A DNA stretch of 56,697 nt from assembly GCF_030732845.1 (NCBI RefSeq), contig NZ_JASHKA010000031.1, forward strand, positions 1 to 56,697. Direction: 5' to 3'. Source of the DNA: Roseibium sp. MMSF_3544 (GTDB taxonomy: Bacteria > Pseudomonadota > Alphaproteobacteria > Rhizobiales > Stappiaceae). Below the pieces are notes generated by a model. That model was given only the letters and a program-made list of their open reading frames with translations, had not been told where the DNA came from and searched no databases. Each line of letters starts with the position of its first letter. Position 1 is the stretch's first letter. This document shows positions 16,190 through 24,676 of this stretch, in pieces. A program made the position numbers and the translations under genes.

Positions 16190-16891
16190 TCAGTTCGAGG
16201 TTTTTTTCAAGTACGAGCGCATTGCCGCGACATCATCGGTCTTCGGTTCAGCAGGCGCATTTTTTGCCTCAAGCTGCTCGACGACACGACGGTATTCCTC
16301 CGCGGAGCCGGGAGCCAGCGCATGGGCAATGCCCTGGTGACAGTCGATGCAGGTCATGTTTTCGTCGATCGCCTTCTGGTGTTCGGCGGCGGCACGGTTC
16401 TCCTGGATCGTGAAGTCCATGTAGTCGAAGTTATGGCAGTTGCGGCATTCACGGCTGTCGGAGGCTTTCATTTTCCGCCACACAACAGAAGCCATCTGCA
16501 AACGATGCTCTTCATATTTCTCGGGCGTGCTGATCGTGCCGGCAAGCTCATGGTAGACGTCCTTGACCGCCATGATCTTCGCCTTGATCTTGTGCTGCCA
16601 TTCGTGCGGGACGTGGCAGTCCGAGCAGATTGCGCGCACGCCAGAGTGGTTGTTGTAGTGCACCGTCTCCCGGTACTCGCCCAGGTTCGTCTCCATTGTG
16701 TGGCAGGACACGCAGAATTCTTCCGTGTTGGTCAACTCCAGCGTCCAGTGGAAGCCACCCCAGAACAGAATCCCGGCGAGGAAACCTCCGATCACGATGA
16801 AGCCCACGCTAAAGGCGGAAACCGGGCTCCAGATTGCGTTCCAAAGCCTGCGGATCAGGCCCTGTTTCGGTTTCTCATGCGGTTCGGACAT
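16190..16891 (-). CDS. napC: NapC, membrane tetraheme c-type cytochrome
   Basis: A 233-residue NapC/NirT protein. One N-terminal membrane anchor (about residues 15-40) is followed by a periplasmic domain with four CxxCH heme sites: CVSCH, CSDCH, CRNCH and CIDCH. It oxidises quinol and hands electrons to NapB-NapA. AGGAGAG precedes the start. It is the last core gene of the nap operon, 23 nt after napB. Confidence 0.97.
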   Translation of the reverse strand: MSEPHEKPKQGLIRRLWNAIWSPVSAFSVGFIVIGGFLAGILFWGGFHWTLELTNTEEFCVSCHTMETNLGEYRETVHYNNHSGVRAICSDCHVPHEWQHKIKAKIMAVKDVYHELAGTISTPEKYEEHRLQMASVVWRKMKASDSRECRNCHNFDYMDFTIQENRAAAEHQKAIDENMTCIDCHQGIAHALAPGSAEEYRRVVEQLEAKNAPAEPKTDDVAAMRSYLKKTSN

Positions 16892-16914
16892 TTTCTGTCT
16901 CTCCTGTTACCGCG

Positions 16915-17358
16915 TCAGCGCAGTTGGTTGGACGGAAGAAATTCATTGCCAACGAGTTCGGGCGCATTGGCCTGCGGAACATGGCACTGATTGCAAAACC
17001 AGCGGGTCCCGGCGACGCTGTCGAGCTGGTTGCCGTCCCGATCCAGGTAATGGGTCATGGAAAGGGTTGGAGCACCGCGTTCACCGGCAACCGTCCAGTC
17101 ATGACAGTTGAGGCACTGGTTGGTGCGCTTATCCATCTGGTACTGGGATACGGAATGCGGGATAAGAGGCGGCTGCTGGCGGTAGTTCCGCGGAATACGG
17201 CCCTCCATCTGCTTGGGCACCTGTTCTGCAGGAAGCGTTTCCTGCAGTTCTCCCCCGCGCAGGCTCTGAACCGGTCCTGAAGACTGGGCTACTGCAAAGC
17301 CTACCAGAATTGTAGAGATCACGAGGGCTGACAGGCCCCCAAGGAGTGGCATTTTCAT
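16915..17358 (-). CDS. napB: NapB, diheme cytochrome c subunit of periplasmic nitrate reductase
   Basis: A 147-residue secreted protein. A signal peptide occupies about residues 1-25 (ending GFAVA). Two CxxCH sites, CLNCHDW and CNQCHVP, and the intervening HYLDRDGNQ and distal histidines fit bis-His diheme NapB. It transfers electrons from NapC to the NapA Fe-S cluster. GGGAG ribosome site. It lies between napH and napC. Confidence 0.95.
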   Translation of the reverse strand: MKMPLLGGLSALVISTILVGFAVAQSSGPVQSLRGGELQETLPAEQVPKQMEGRIPRNYRQQPPLIPHSVSQYQMDKRTNQCLNCHDWTVAGERGAPTLSMTHYLDRDGNQLDSVAGTRWFCNQCHVPQANAPELVGNEFLPSNQLR

Positions 17359-17379
17359 CTCTATTCTCCCTTGCTCCGT

Positions 17380-18291
17380 TCAAACGGCAGGTTCTGTGGG
17401 CGCGTCCACTGCCCGCGTGACAGTGTTGTTGACGCGATCGTCAAATCGGTGGGTGAAGGCAAAGACATCAACGGCGCAGACATCGATGCAGCGCCCGCAA
17501 TTGGTACAGTCCGGGGACAGGATAAGCGGGGTGTCACCTGCCTTGCCCTTCAGGGCGGGCGAAATCACATGGTTTTCCGGGCAGACGGCAAAGCAATCCA
17601 TGCAGTTGTCGCAAGCCGCCCGATTGGTTGCCGAGACCCGCAGCACCGAACGTTCTCCAACAAGACCGTAAAAAGCGCCGACCGGGCACAGATGTCCGCA
17701 CCAGCCGCGGCGGGCCAGGATCAGATCAAACAGGAACACACCGATTACGAAGGCCCAGGCGAACCCCATGCCGAAGATCAGGCCGCGATAGACCATCGAG
17801 ACCGGGTTCACGACTTCCCAGGCGATCGTGCCGGTCGCAGCAGAAACCACGAACACCATGGCGAGCATGAAGAACCGTGTCTGCCGTTTCGGCTGCCATC
17901 CCTTCGGCAGATCGAAGCGCCGGTGCAGCCAGCTCGCAGCGTCGGTCACCGGATTGATCGGGCACACCCAACTGCAATAGACACGTCCGCCGATCAAGGC
18001 ATAGGCGATTGCGACAATGATGGCCCCGACAATTGCCGTTAGTTCCGGCAGGTGCCCGGCAGCGAGGGACTGCAGCAGCACAAAGGGGTCTGTCAGCGGC
18101 AGCGTGTCGAATGTTAGCGAGCCGGCAAGGTTTCCCTTCACCCACCAGATGCCAAACCATGGTCCGAGCAGGAACAGGCCGAGGAAGAATACCTGCGACA
18201 GACGGCGTAGCAAAAGATACCTGTGCGCACTAAACCAGCCTTTGAGAGCAACGGCCTCGTGACCGACGGGAGTGTTTGACCTGGTGCTCAT
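17380..18291 (-). CDS. napH: NapH, membrane quinol dehydrogenase iron-sulfur subunit
   Basis: A 303-residue protein with four membrane helices. Two cytoplasm-facing CxxxCP motifs (CSWVCPINP and CGHLCPVGAF) are typical of NapH/NosR-like proteins. Two C-terminal [4Fe-4S] binding motifs follow (CDNCMDCFAVCP and CTNCGRCIDVC). With NapG it provides a second quinol-oxidising route to NapA, preferring menaquinol in E. coli. Its ATG overlaps the napG stop by 4 nt. Confidence 0.96.
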   Translation of the reverse strand: MSTRSNTPVGHEAVALKGWFSAHRYLLLRRLSQVFFLGLFLLGPWFGIWWVKGNLAGSLTFDTLPLTDPFVLLQSLAAGHLPELTAIVGAIIVAIAYALIGGRVYCSWVCPINPVTDAASWLHRRFDLPKGWQPKRQTRFFMLAMVFVVSAATGTIAWEVVNPVSMVYRGLIFGMGFAWAFVIGVFLFDLILARRGWCGHLCPVGAFYGLVGERSVLRVSATNRAACDNCMDCFAVCPENHVISPALKGKAGDTPLILSPDCTNCGRCIDVCAVDVFAFTHRFDDRVNNTVTRAVDAPTEPAV

Positions 18292-19121
18292 TGACCAACC
18301 CCTCCTTTCGGCAACTTGAATGTCGGCTTGAATTCCTCAACGTAGCCGCCGGGTGCTTGAAGATTATCGGTTCCAGGTCCCGGCAACCGGTCGGGCAGGT
18401 CGATCAGCTCATCGACGATCGGCTGGTTTTCCTCCCAGCCGAGGCGGTAGTGATCTGCAGCTTCTGCGCGCGCGATCCGGGCCGGAAGGACCTTGATCGC
18501 GGACGCGTTCGGAAGAACACAGGATTTTTCGCATTTGCCGCAACCGGTGCATTTGTCTGCATGCACCGTCGGCATGAAAATCGCGTGGTGACCGGAACGC
18601 GGGTTATGGGACTGTTCCAGCGTGATCGCTTCATCGATCAGCGGGCACACCCGGTAGCAAACGTCGCAACGCAGCCCGAGCGCATTGAGGCAGTTTTCCA
18701 GATCGATCAGAACCGCAACGCCCATGTCGGCATCGTCGAACAGATCGAGCTCTTTATCGAGCGCTCCGGTCGGGCAGGCGGCGACACAGGGAATGTCGTC
18801 ACACATTTCGCATGGGATGTCCCTTGCCGTGAAATACGGCGTGCCGGTTGCGGCGCCGTCATCGCCAAGTTCAGCCAGCTTGAGTGTGTCGTAAGGACAG
18901 TCGCGAACACAGAGCCCGCAGCGGATGCAGGCGGACAGGAAATCGTCTTCCGCCAGGGCTCCCGGTGGCCTGATAGCGGTCGCGGGAAGCGCGCGTGCAT
19001 CCCGTGCCAGCCAGGCCAGTCCCATGCCCGCCAACGCGCAACCCGCGGCGCCGCGCGCCGTATCCGTGAGGAAACGGCGGCGGTCCGGGTTCTTCGGTTT
19101 CATGGGCGTTGCGGCGGGCAT
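18288..19121 (-). CDS. napG: NapG, periplasmic ferredoxin-type protein
   Basis: A 277-residue protein with a twin-arginine signal (DRRRFLTD then a hydrophobic GCALAGMGLAWLA). It has four [4Fe-4S] motifs: CIRCGLCVRDCP, CEMCDDIPCVAACP, CDVCYRVCP and CTGCGKCEKSC. It pairs with NapH to feed electrons to the nitrate reductase. Starts at 19121 and 19103 are both possible; neither has a good ribosome site, which suggests coupling to napA 18 nt upstream. Confidence 0.95.
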   Translation of the reverse strand: MPAATPMKPKNPDRRRFLTDTARGAAGCALAGMGLAWLARDARALPATAIRPPGALAEDDFLSACIRCGLCVRDCPYDTLKLAELGDDGAATGTPYFTARDIPCEMCDDIPCVAACPTGALDKELDLFDDADMGVAVLIDLENCLNALGLRCDVCYRVCPLIDEAITLEQSHNPRSGHHAIFMPTVHADKCTGCGKCEKSCVLPNASAIKVLPARIARAEAADHYRLGWEENQPIVDELIDLPDRLPGPGTDNLQAPGGYVEEFKPTFKLPKGGVGQ

Positions 19122-19139
19122 GGGTTTTTACCGTTCAGA

Positions 19140-21641
19140 TCAGGCGCGCTCGACCTTGCAGGCGCACTTCTTGAAGTCGGTTTCCTTGGAGATCGGGCAG
19201 GTGGCATCAAGCGTCAGCTTGTTGACCAGCTGGCCTTCGTCGAACCAGGGATAGAACACGACGCCTTTCGGCACCTTGTTGCGGCCCCTCGTCTCGACAC
19301 GGGTGATGACGTCACCACGGCGGGTCGAGATGGTGATCTCCTGACCCCGGCGCAGGCCACGGTCCCGGGCATCATCCGGATGCATGTAGACAAGCGCTGT
19401 CGGGAACGAGCGATGCAGTTCCGGGACCCGGCGCGTCATGGACCCGGAATGCCAGTGCTCCAGCACACGCCCGGTGACCAGCCACAAGTCGAATTCTTCG
19501 TCCGGGGCCTCTGCCGGCGGCTCGTACGGCGCAAAGATGATGTTCGCCTTGCCGTCCTTCTTGCCGTAGAAGCGGACGCCTTCACCTTCCTTCACATAAG
19601 GATCGTAGCCCTCACGGAAGCGGTAAAGTGTCTCCTTGCCGTCAACCACAGGCCAACGCAGTCCGCGTGCCTGGTGATAGGTGTCGAAGTCCGCCAGATC
19701 GTGAGCCTTGCCCCGGCCGAAGGCGGCATATTCCTCGAACAGACCTTTCTGGACATAGAAACCGAAATGCTCGCTTTCGTCGTTGTCGTAGCCTTCCGCG
19801 GTTTCCGACAGCGGGAATTTGTCGACCTGGCCATTTGCAAACAGGACTTCGAACAGGGTCTTGCCCTTGTAGTCCGGGTTGGCATCGAGGATCTCGGCAG
19901 GCCAGACTTCATCGGTGGTGAAGCGCTTGGAAAACTCCATCACTTGCCACATGTCCGACTTCGCCTCACCCGGCGCCTTGACCTGCTGACGCCAGAACTG
20001 GGTGCGGCGTTCGGCATTGCCGTATGCGCCCTCCTTTTCCACCCACATGGCCGTCGGCAGAATGAGGTCGGCGGCGACCGCGGTGACCGTCGGATAAGGA
20101 TCCGACACGACGATAAAGTTGTCCGGATTGCGATACCCCGGGAGGCCTTCCTCGTTCATGTTCGGCGCGGCCTGCATGTTATTGGTGCATTGGACCCAAT
20201 AGGCGTTGATGTCGCCATCCTTGAGCTTGCGATGCTGCAAGACGGCGTGTGCGCCGACCTTTCCGTTCAAAAGACCTTTCGGCAGTTTCCACTTTTCTTC
20301 CGAGAAGGTGCGGTGCGCTTCATTGGCAACGACCATGTCCGCCGGCAAACGGTGGGCAAAGGTACCGACCTCACGGGCGGTGCCGCAGGCCGAGGGTTGA
20401 CCGGTGAGCGAGAACGGCGAGTTGCCGGGTTCGGAAATCTTGCCGACCAGCAAATGCACGTTGTACATCAACGAGTTGACCCAAGTGCCGCGCGTGTGCT
20501 GGTTGAAGCCCATGGTCCACAGCGACATCACCTTGCGGTTCGGGTCGGCATATTGGGCGGCGAGACGCTCCAGCTGAGCTGCCGGCACGCCGGACATTTC
20601 AGACGCTTTCTCAACCGTATATTCGGAGACGAAGTCCTTGTATTCGTCGAAGGAAATCTTCTCCAGCTTGCCGTGCTTGCCTTCATGCGCCGGGTTGGCG
20701 GCAGCCTGCTCAAGGGCGTGCTGCGGACGCAAGCCATAGCCGATATCGGTGTTGGTTTTGGTGATGTTGACGTGGTTGTTGACGAAGTCCCAGTTCACCG
20801 CATCATTCTGGATGATGTAGTTGGCGATGTAATTGAGGATCGCCAGGTCGGTCTGTGGCGCGAAGATCATGCCGTTGTCGGCGAGCTCGAAGGAGCGGTG
20901 CTCGAAGGTGGACAAAACATGCACCTCGGCGCCCGGCTTTGTCAGACGGGTGTCGGTCAGCCGCGACCACAGGATCGGGTGCATTTCCGCCATGTTGGAG
21001 CCCCAAAGGACAAACGTGTCCGCATGCTCCAGATCGTCATAACAGCCCATCGGCTCGTCGATGCCGAAGGTCCGGATGAAGCCGGCAACGGCGGACGCCA
21101 TGCAGTGGCGTGCATTCGGGTCAATGTTGTTGGAGCGGAAGCCACCCTTCATCAGCTTGGAGGCGGCATAGCCTTCCCATACGGTCCATTGGCCGGAGCC
21201 GAACATGCCGATGCCTTCCGGACCTTTCTCATTCAGGGCCTTTTTCCATTTCTCGGCCATGATGTCGAAAGCTTCGTCCCAAGACACAGGCGTGAATTCA
21301 CCCTCCTTGTCGTAAACGCCATTGGTCTTGCGCAGGAGCGGCTGTGTCACGCGGTCCTCGCCATACATGATCTTGGACAGGAAATAGCCCTTGATGCAGT
21401 TGAGCCCCCGGTTGACCGGTGCGTGCGGGTCGCCCTGGGTCGCGACAACGCGTCCATCCTTGGTTCCGACCAGAACCGAGCAGCCTGTTCCGCAAAAGCG
21501 GCAGGCTGCCTTGTCCCAGCGAATATCGGGTGTGCCCACCTGAGCTGCCGCCCCCTGCGGCAGGGTGATGCCGGCTGCAGAAGCCGTTGCCGCGGCTGCG
21601 GACGCTTTCAGAAAGGAACGGCGGGATGTATCGAGTGTCAT
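19140..21641 (-). CDS. napA: NapA, catalytic subunit of periplasmic nitrate reductase
   Basis: An 833-residue molybdoenzyme of standard NapA length. A Tat signal (SRRSFLKAS) is followed by the [4Fe-4S] site C-x2-C-x3-C (CRFCGTGC) and a fourth cysteine in NRGLNCIKGYF. The Mo-ligating cysteine is in NARHCMASAVAG. C-terminal residues bind the second MGD (for example GRVLEHWHSGSMTRR). It reduces nitrate to nitrite in the periplasm with bis-MGD molybdenum. GAGGAGG precedes the start. Moco genes lie divergently upstream of the operon. Confidence 0.98.
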   Translation of the reverse strand: MTLDTSRRSFLKASAAAATASAAGITLPQGAAAQVGTPDIRWDKAACRFCGTGCSVLVGTKDGRVVATQGDPHAPVNRGLNCIKGYFLSKIMYGEDRVTQPLLRKTNGVYDKEGEFTPVSWDEAFDIMAEKWKKALNEKGPEGIGMFGSGQWTVWEGYAASKLMKGGFRSNNIDPNARHCMASAVAGFIRTFGIDEPMGCYDDLEHADTFVLWGSNMAEMHPILWSRLTDTRLTKPGAEVHVLSTFEHRSFELADNGMIFAPQTDLAILNYIANYIIQNDAVNWDFVNNHVNITKTNTDIGYGLRPQHALEQAAANPAHEGKHGKLEKISFDEYKDFVSEYTVEKASEMSGVPAAQLERLAAQYADPNRKVMSLWTMGFNQHTRGTWVNSLMYNVHLLVGKISEPGNSPFSLTGQPSACGTAREVGTFAHRLPADMVVANEAHRTFSEEKWKLPKGLLNGKVGAHAVLQHRKLKDGDINAYWVQCTNNMQAAPNMNEEGLPGYRNPDNFIVVSDPYPTVTAVAADLILPTAMWVEKEGAYGNAERRTQFWRQQVKAPGEAKSDMWQVMEFSKRFTTDEVWPAEILDANPDYKGKTLFEVLFANGQVDKFPLSETAEGYDNDESEHFGFYVQKGLFEEYAAFGRGKAHDLADFDTYHQARGLRWPVVDGKETLYRFREGYDPYVKEGEGVRFYGKKDGKANIIFAPYEPPAEAPDEEFDLWLVTGRVLEHWHSGSMTRRVPELHRSFPTALVYMHPDDARDRGLRRGQEITISTRRGDVITRVETRGRNKVPKGVVFYPWFDEGQLVNKLTLDATCPISKETDFKKCACKVERA

Positions 21642-21651
21642 TTTTGCCTCC

Positions 21652-21915
21652 TCAGAGCGCAGGCGCTGCGGCCGTGGTCGGGCCGTGCGGTTCGAAATGG
21701 TGGTAGGTCAGCGTGACGGTCAGGACGCCGGGTATCTGGTGCATGTCCATGATCTGCTCCGAGGCGCGCTTGTCGTCGGTGTCTTCGACGGTGACAACGA
21801 GGCGACCGCTATCGTGTGCGTGGACCTCGCACCCGGCCATGCATTCGATCGCCGCAATGACGTCGTCGGTCACTCCCGGCTTCACATGGACGAGGCAACC
21901 GCAGATGTTCAACAT
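21652..21915 (-). CDS. napD: NapD, NapA maturation chaperone
   Basis: An 87-residue cytoplasmic protein of the NapD fold (LNICGCLVHVKPG start, then IECMAGCEVHAHD and a late VTLTYHHFE). It binds the NapA twin-arginine signal to delay export until the cofactor is loaded. I use ATG 21915 (GAGGA 6 nt upstream), which overlaps the napF stop by 7 nt; the open frame upstream to 21990 is only napF in another frame. Confidence 0.93.
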   Translation of the reverse strand: MLNICGCLVHVKPGVTDDVIAAIECMAGCEVHAHDSGRLVVTVEDTDDKRASEQIMDMHQIPGVLTVTLTYHHFEPHGPTTAAAPAL

Positions 21916-22400
21916 GACTTGTCCTCGTTGACTGTGTGTTCGTAAAAGCTGATGGATGCGGACGGGCATGCAGCAGCGCATTCGCCGCATCCGGTGCAGG
22001 TGTCGAGATCAATGACGGGAAGTGACCGGTTTCCGGTCATGAGCCGGAACCGTATGGCCTGTGTCTCGCAATGATCCTGGCAGGACCTGCAGGCGATGCC
22101 ATTGTAGGAAAGGCAGGTGGGCAGCAGCTTCGCGCGTACGAACCAACCATCGGCAGGCTCGATCGCAGCCGGCTCGCAGGCCTCCGCGCAGGCGTTGCAA
22201 AACAGGCATGCACCCTTGTTCAGGTCAACCTCGGGCAATCCGCACCTGTCGAAAACAATGATGTCCTGGGGGCACGCGCTCGCGCAGTCGCCGCACCGGG
22301 TACACAAATCACCAAAGTGATCGCTCGTCCCCGGCGGACGAATGGATTCTTCTTCTTTGAAACGGCCTCTTAGAAAGGCCCTTTTACTCAGCGCCGACAT
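21909..22400 (-). CDS. napF: NapF, cytoplasmic iron-sulfur accessory protein
   Basis: A 163-residue ferredoxin-like protein. ATG 22400 (MSALSKRAFLRGRF) has GAGGG upstream and gives the standard NapF start. Three [4Fe-4S] motifs are visible: CTRCGDCASACP, CLFCNACAEACEP and CTGCGECAAACP, plus an extra CRSCQDHC. NapF interacts with NapA and is thought to help load or maintain its Fe-S cluster. It is the first gene of the operon, 55 nt from an FNR/NNR-type box. Confidence 0.94.
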   Translation of the reverse strand: MSALSKRAFLRGRFKEEESIRPPGTSDHFGDLCTRCGDCASACPQDIIVFDRCGLPEVDLNKGACLFCNACAEACEPAAIEPADGWFVRAKLLPTCLSYNGIACRSCQDHCETQAIRFRLMTGNRSLPVIDLDTCTGCGECAAACPSASISFYEHTVNEDKSC

Positions 22401-22454
22401 TGTCCGCCCTCTTCTCCATGAGGGCCAATTTTTCGCAGGAAACACCGTCAATCC

Positions 22455-22468
22455 TTGACCAAAGTCAT
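22455..22468. promoter_or_regulatory. FNR/NNR-type binding site upstream of napF
   Basis: TTGACCAAAGTCAT matches the TTGAY-N4-RTCAA consensus of FNR, NnrR and Dnr at all but the last base. Its centre is about 61 nt upstream of the napF ATG. It sits in the napF/DUF2478 divergent gap and probably gives low-oxygen or NO control. No FNR-type regulator is encoded in the window; the Crp/Fnr gene at 10195 has a CRP-type reading head. Confidence 0.65.
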
Positions 22469-22567
22469 GTCGGACGAGCGAAAACTCATTCTATCTTGCC
22501 CGCGGAGAAAAGCAGGCTTGGCTGGACGCCACCGATCAGGCGGCCGCAATCGAATTGGAATTTCACG

Positions 22568-23113
22568 ATGGTTGAATATGCAGCACTCTGCGGAGCGATC
22601 AGAACGCATCAGGGCGACATCGTTGACCGCCTGCTTGAAACACTGGCAAACCGTTTGAGTTCCAGAGGAATCCGCGTTGCGGGCGTTGTCCAGCGCCGCG
22701 CTGAATTTAGCGACACCTGTTGCGCTGATATGGGGCTGGAACTGATTTCGACCGGCGAGACAATCGAAATCTCGCAAGCGCTCGGCAGCGGCTCTCAGGG
22801 CTGCCGCCTCGACCCGCGCGGCCTTGCCGAAATCACGGCGCGGCTGACAGTTGAACTGGAACACCAACCGGACCTTCTGATCCTCAACCGCTTTGGCAAG
22901 GGTGAGCAGGACGGACAGGGTTTTCGTCAACTGATCGGCCATGCTGTTGAGCGGTCCATTCCGGTCCTCACGGCGGTTCGCTCCCCTTACCTCGAAGCCT
23001 GGCGGGATTTTGCCGGCGAGCTCTCGGTCGAACTGCCGCCGGTCTACGATTCAATCCTGGACTGGTGTCTTGAGGCGACAGCCGAACCTTTGCCGGTAGC
23101 TGCCAATGCATGA
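22568..23113 (+). CDS. DUF2478 family nucleotide-binding-like protein
   Basis: A 181-residue soluble protein recognised as DUF2478. It has an early GAIRTHQGDIVDRLLETLANRL, then GIRVAGVVQRR, a serine/glycine-rich segment with GCRLDPRGLAEI and a conserved LLILNRFGKGEQDGQGFRQ stretch. The family resembles the THEP1-type P-loop NTPase fold with a degraded P-loop, and its genes often sit with molybdate transport and Moco genes. I start at ATG 22568; the open frame from 22400 crosses the nap promoter. The stop overlaps moaA by 8 nt (ATGCATGA), so the two are coupled. A role in molybdenum handling is inferred. Confidence 0.82.
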   Translation: MVEYAALCGAIRTHQGDIVDRLLETLANRLSSRGIRVAGVVQRRAEFSDTCCADMGLELISTGETIEISQALGSGSQGCRLDPRGLAEITARLTVELEHQPDLLILNRFGKGEQDGQGFRQLIGHAVERSIPVLTAVRSPYLEAWRDFAGELSVELPPVYDSILDWCLEATAEPLPVAANA

Positions 23114-24122
23114 GCCAAGGAATGCCTGCGGAGCCCTGACGGATCAGTTCGGCCGCACGGCGACCTACCTGCGCCTGTCGGTTACCGACCGGTGCGACTT
23201 GCGCTGCACATATTGCATGGCCGAGAACATGACGTTTCTGCCGCGCAGGGACCTGTTGTCGCTTGAGGAGCTCTACAGGCTTACAACAACTTTCATGGAT
23301 CATGGCGTCCGCAAGATCCGGCTGACCGGCGGCGAGCCGCTGGTTCGCAAGAACGTCATCAGCCTGTTTCAAAACCTCGGCCGACATCTGAAGACCGGGG
23401 AACTGGATGAGCTGACGCTGACGACAAACGGCTCGCTGCTGTCCCGCTATGCCCGGGATCTTGCCGCTTCCGGCGTGCGCCGCGTCAACGTTTCACTTGA
23501 TACTCTGAATGCGGACAGATACCGGGAGATAACGCGCTGGGGAAGTATCAACCGGGTCTTTGCCGGGCTTGATGCTGCCCTTGATGCGGGGCTTCACGTC
23601 AAACTGAACGCCGTTGCCCAGAAGGGACCGTTCGAGACAGAACTCAACGATCTGATCCGGTTCGCGCATGATCGGGGAATGGACCTGACCCTCATCGAGG
23701 AAATGCCGCTTGGCGGCGCGAGTTCCTGCCGCAAGCGCAGCTTCCTGTCCCTTGCCGAACTGCGCCAGCGCCTTGAGTCCGACTGGACACTCGAACCGCT
23801 GGCCGAGACAACGGGCGGCCCGGCCAAATATGTTCGCCTGCGCGAGACGGGCGGCAAGCTCGGTTTCATCACGCCGATGTCCTGCGACTTCTGTTCCGAC
23901 TGCAATCGCATCCGCCTGAGCTGTACCGGAGAGCTTTTTACCTGCATGGGTCAGGAAGGTGGCCTGCCGCTGCGCGATGTCCTGCGTCAGTCGGACGGCA
24001 ATGACAAGATTGCCCAGCTGATCCGCGAAAAGGTCTTCGAAAAACCGTGTGGCCACGACTTTCACATCGGCGAGGACGGGTTCAACGGCCTTTCACGGTC
24101 GATGTCAACGCTCGGGGGATGA
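23106..24122 (+). CDS. moaA: MoaA, GTP 3',8-cyclase (radical SAM)
   Basis: A 338-residue protein of normal length. The N-terminal radical-SAM cluster site is CDLRCTYC, followed by the LTGGEPL motif. The second [4Fe-4S] site near the C-terminus is C-x2-C-x13-C, beginning CDFCSDCNR and ending ELFTC. The extreme C-terminus ends in GG, as needed in active MoaA. It catalyses the first step of molybdenum cofactor synthesis. MoaC is not in the window. The location next to nap suggests a dedicated or supplementary supply for NapA. Confidence 0.96.
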   Translation: MHEPRNACGALTDQFGRTATYLRLSVTDRCDLRCTYCMAENMTFLPRRDLLSLEELYRLTTTFMDHGVRKIRLTGGEPLVRKNVISLFQNLGRHLKTGELDELTLTTNGSLLSRYARDLAASGVRRVNVSLDTLNADRYREITRWGSINRVFAGLDAALDAGLHVKLNAVAQKGPFETELNDLIRFAHDRGMDLTLIEEMPLGGASSCRKRSFLSLAELRQRLESDWTLEPLAETTGGPAKYVRLRETGGKLGFITPMSCDFCSDCNRIRLSCTGELFTCMGQEGGLPLRDVLRQSDGNDKIAQLIREKVFEKPCGHDFHIGEDGFNGLSRSMSTLGG

Positions 24123-24127
24123 CCTCC

Positions 24128-24649
24128 ATGCGCACTGCCATCCTGACAATCTCCGACCGGGCGTCGCGCGGAGACTATGAAGACCGGGGCGGCCCGGCAA
24201 TCGAAGCCTGGCTCAAGCGCACGGTCACAACACCCATGGAGATCGAACGGATCATTATTCCGGACGGCTTCGAAACGGTGCGCGACACACTGATCGCGCT
24301 TTGTGACGAGAAATCCTTCGACATGGTGCTCACAACAGGTGGAACCGGTCCGGCACCTCGGGACCTGACAACAGAAGCGACACAGGCTGTTCTGTCAAAG
24401 GAACTGCCGGGTTTCGGGGAACTGATGCGGCGCACTAGCCTCGACTATGTCGCAACGGCCATCCTGTCGCGCCAGACCGCCGGCATTCGCGGCAAGACCT
24501 TCATTCTCAACCTGCCAGGCTCGCCGGCCAGTATCGACGTCTGTCTGACCGCGGTCTTTGCCGCAGTTCCCTATTGCCTGGACCTGATCGGAGCCGGATA
24601 CATTGAAACCGATCCGGCAGTGCTGAAAGCGCACCGGCCAGGACGCTAG
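24128..24649 (+). CDS. MogA/MoaB-family molybdopterin adenylyltransferase
   Basis: A 173-residue MoCF-domain protein. It has MRTAILTISDRASRGDYEDRGGP at its start, the substrate-binding LTTGGTGPAPRDLTTEA loop and a late LPGSPASIDVCL. I prefer ATG 24128 (GGGGGA 9 nt upstream) over 24119, which overlaps the moaA stop. MogA adenylates molybdopterin before Mo insertion. MoaB homologues share the fold, so the exact assignment is open. It is convergent with the next operon, only 27 nt away. Confidence 0.92.
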   Translation: MRTAILTISDRASRGDYEDRGGPAIEAWLKRTVTTPMEIERIIIPDGFETVRDTLIALCDEKSFDMVLTTGGTGPAPRDLTTEATQAVLSKELPGFGELMRRTSLDYVATAILSRQTAGIRGKTFILNLPGSPASIDVCLTAVFAAVPYCLDLIGAGYIETDPAVLKAHRPGR

Positions 24650-24676
24650 AGCACTCTTGAACGCTAGGGGTTCAGG

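Noticed and set aside
18276..21716. 1146-codon open frame on the plus strand opposite napG and napA
   Set aside because: It mirrors well-supported minus-strand genes with intact cofactor motifs. Its translation has no recognisable domains and is rich in Arg/His/Val, as expected from antisense of GC-rich codons.
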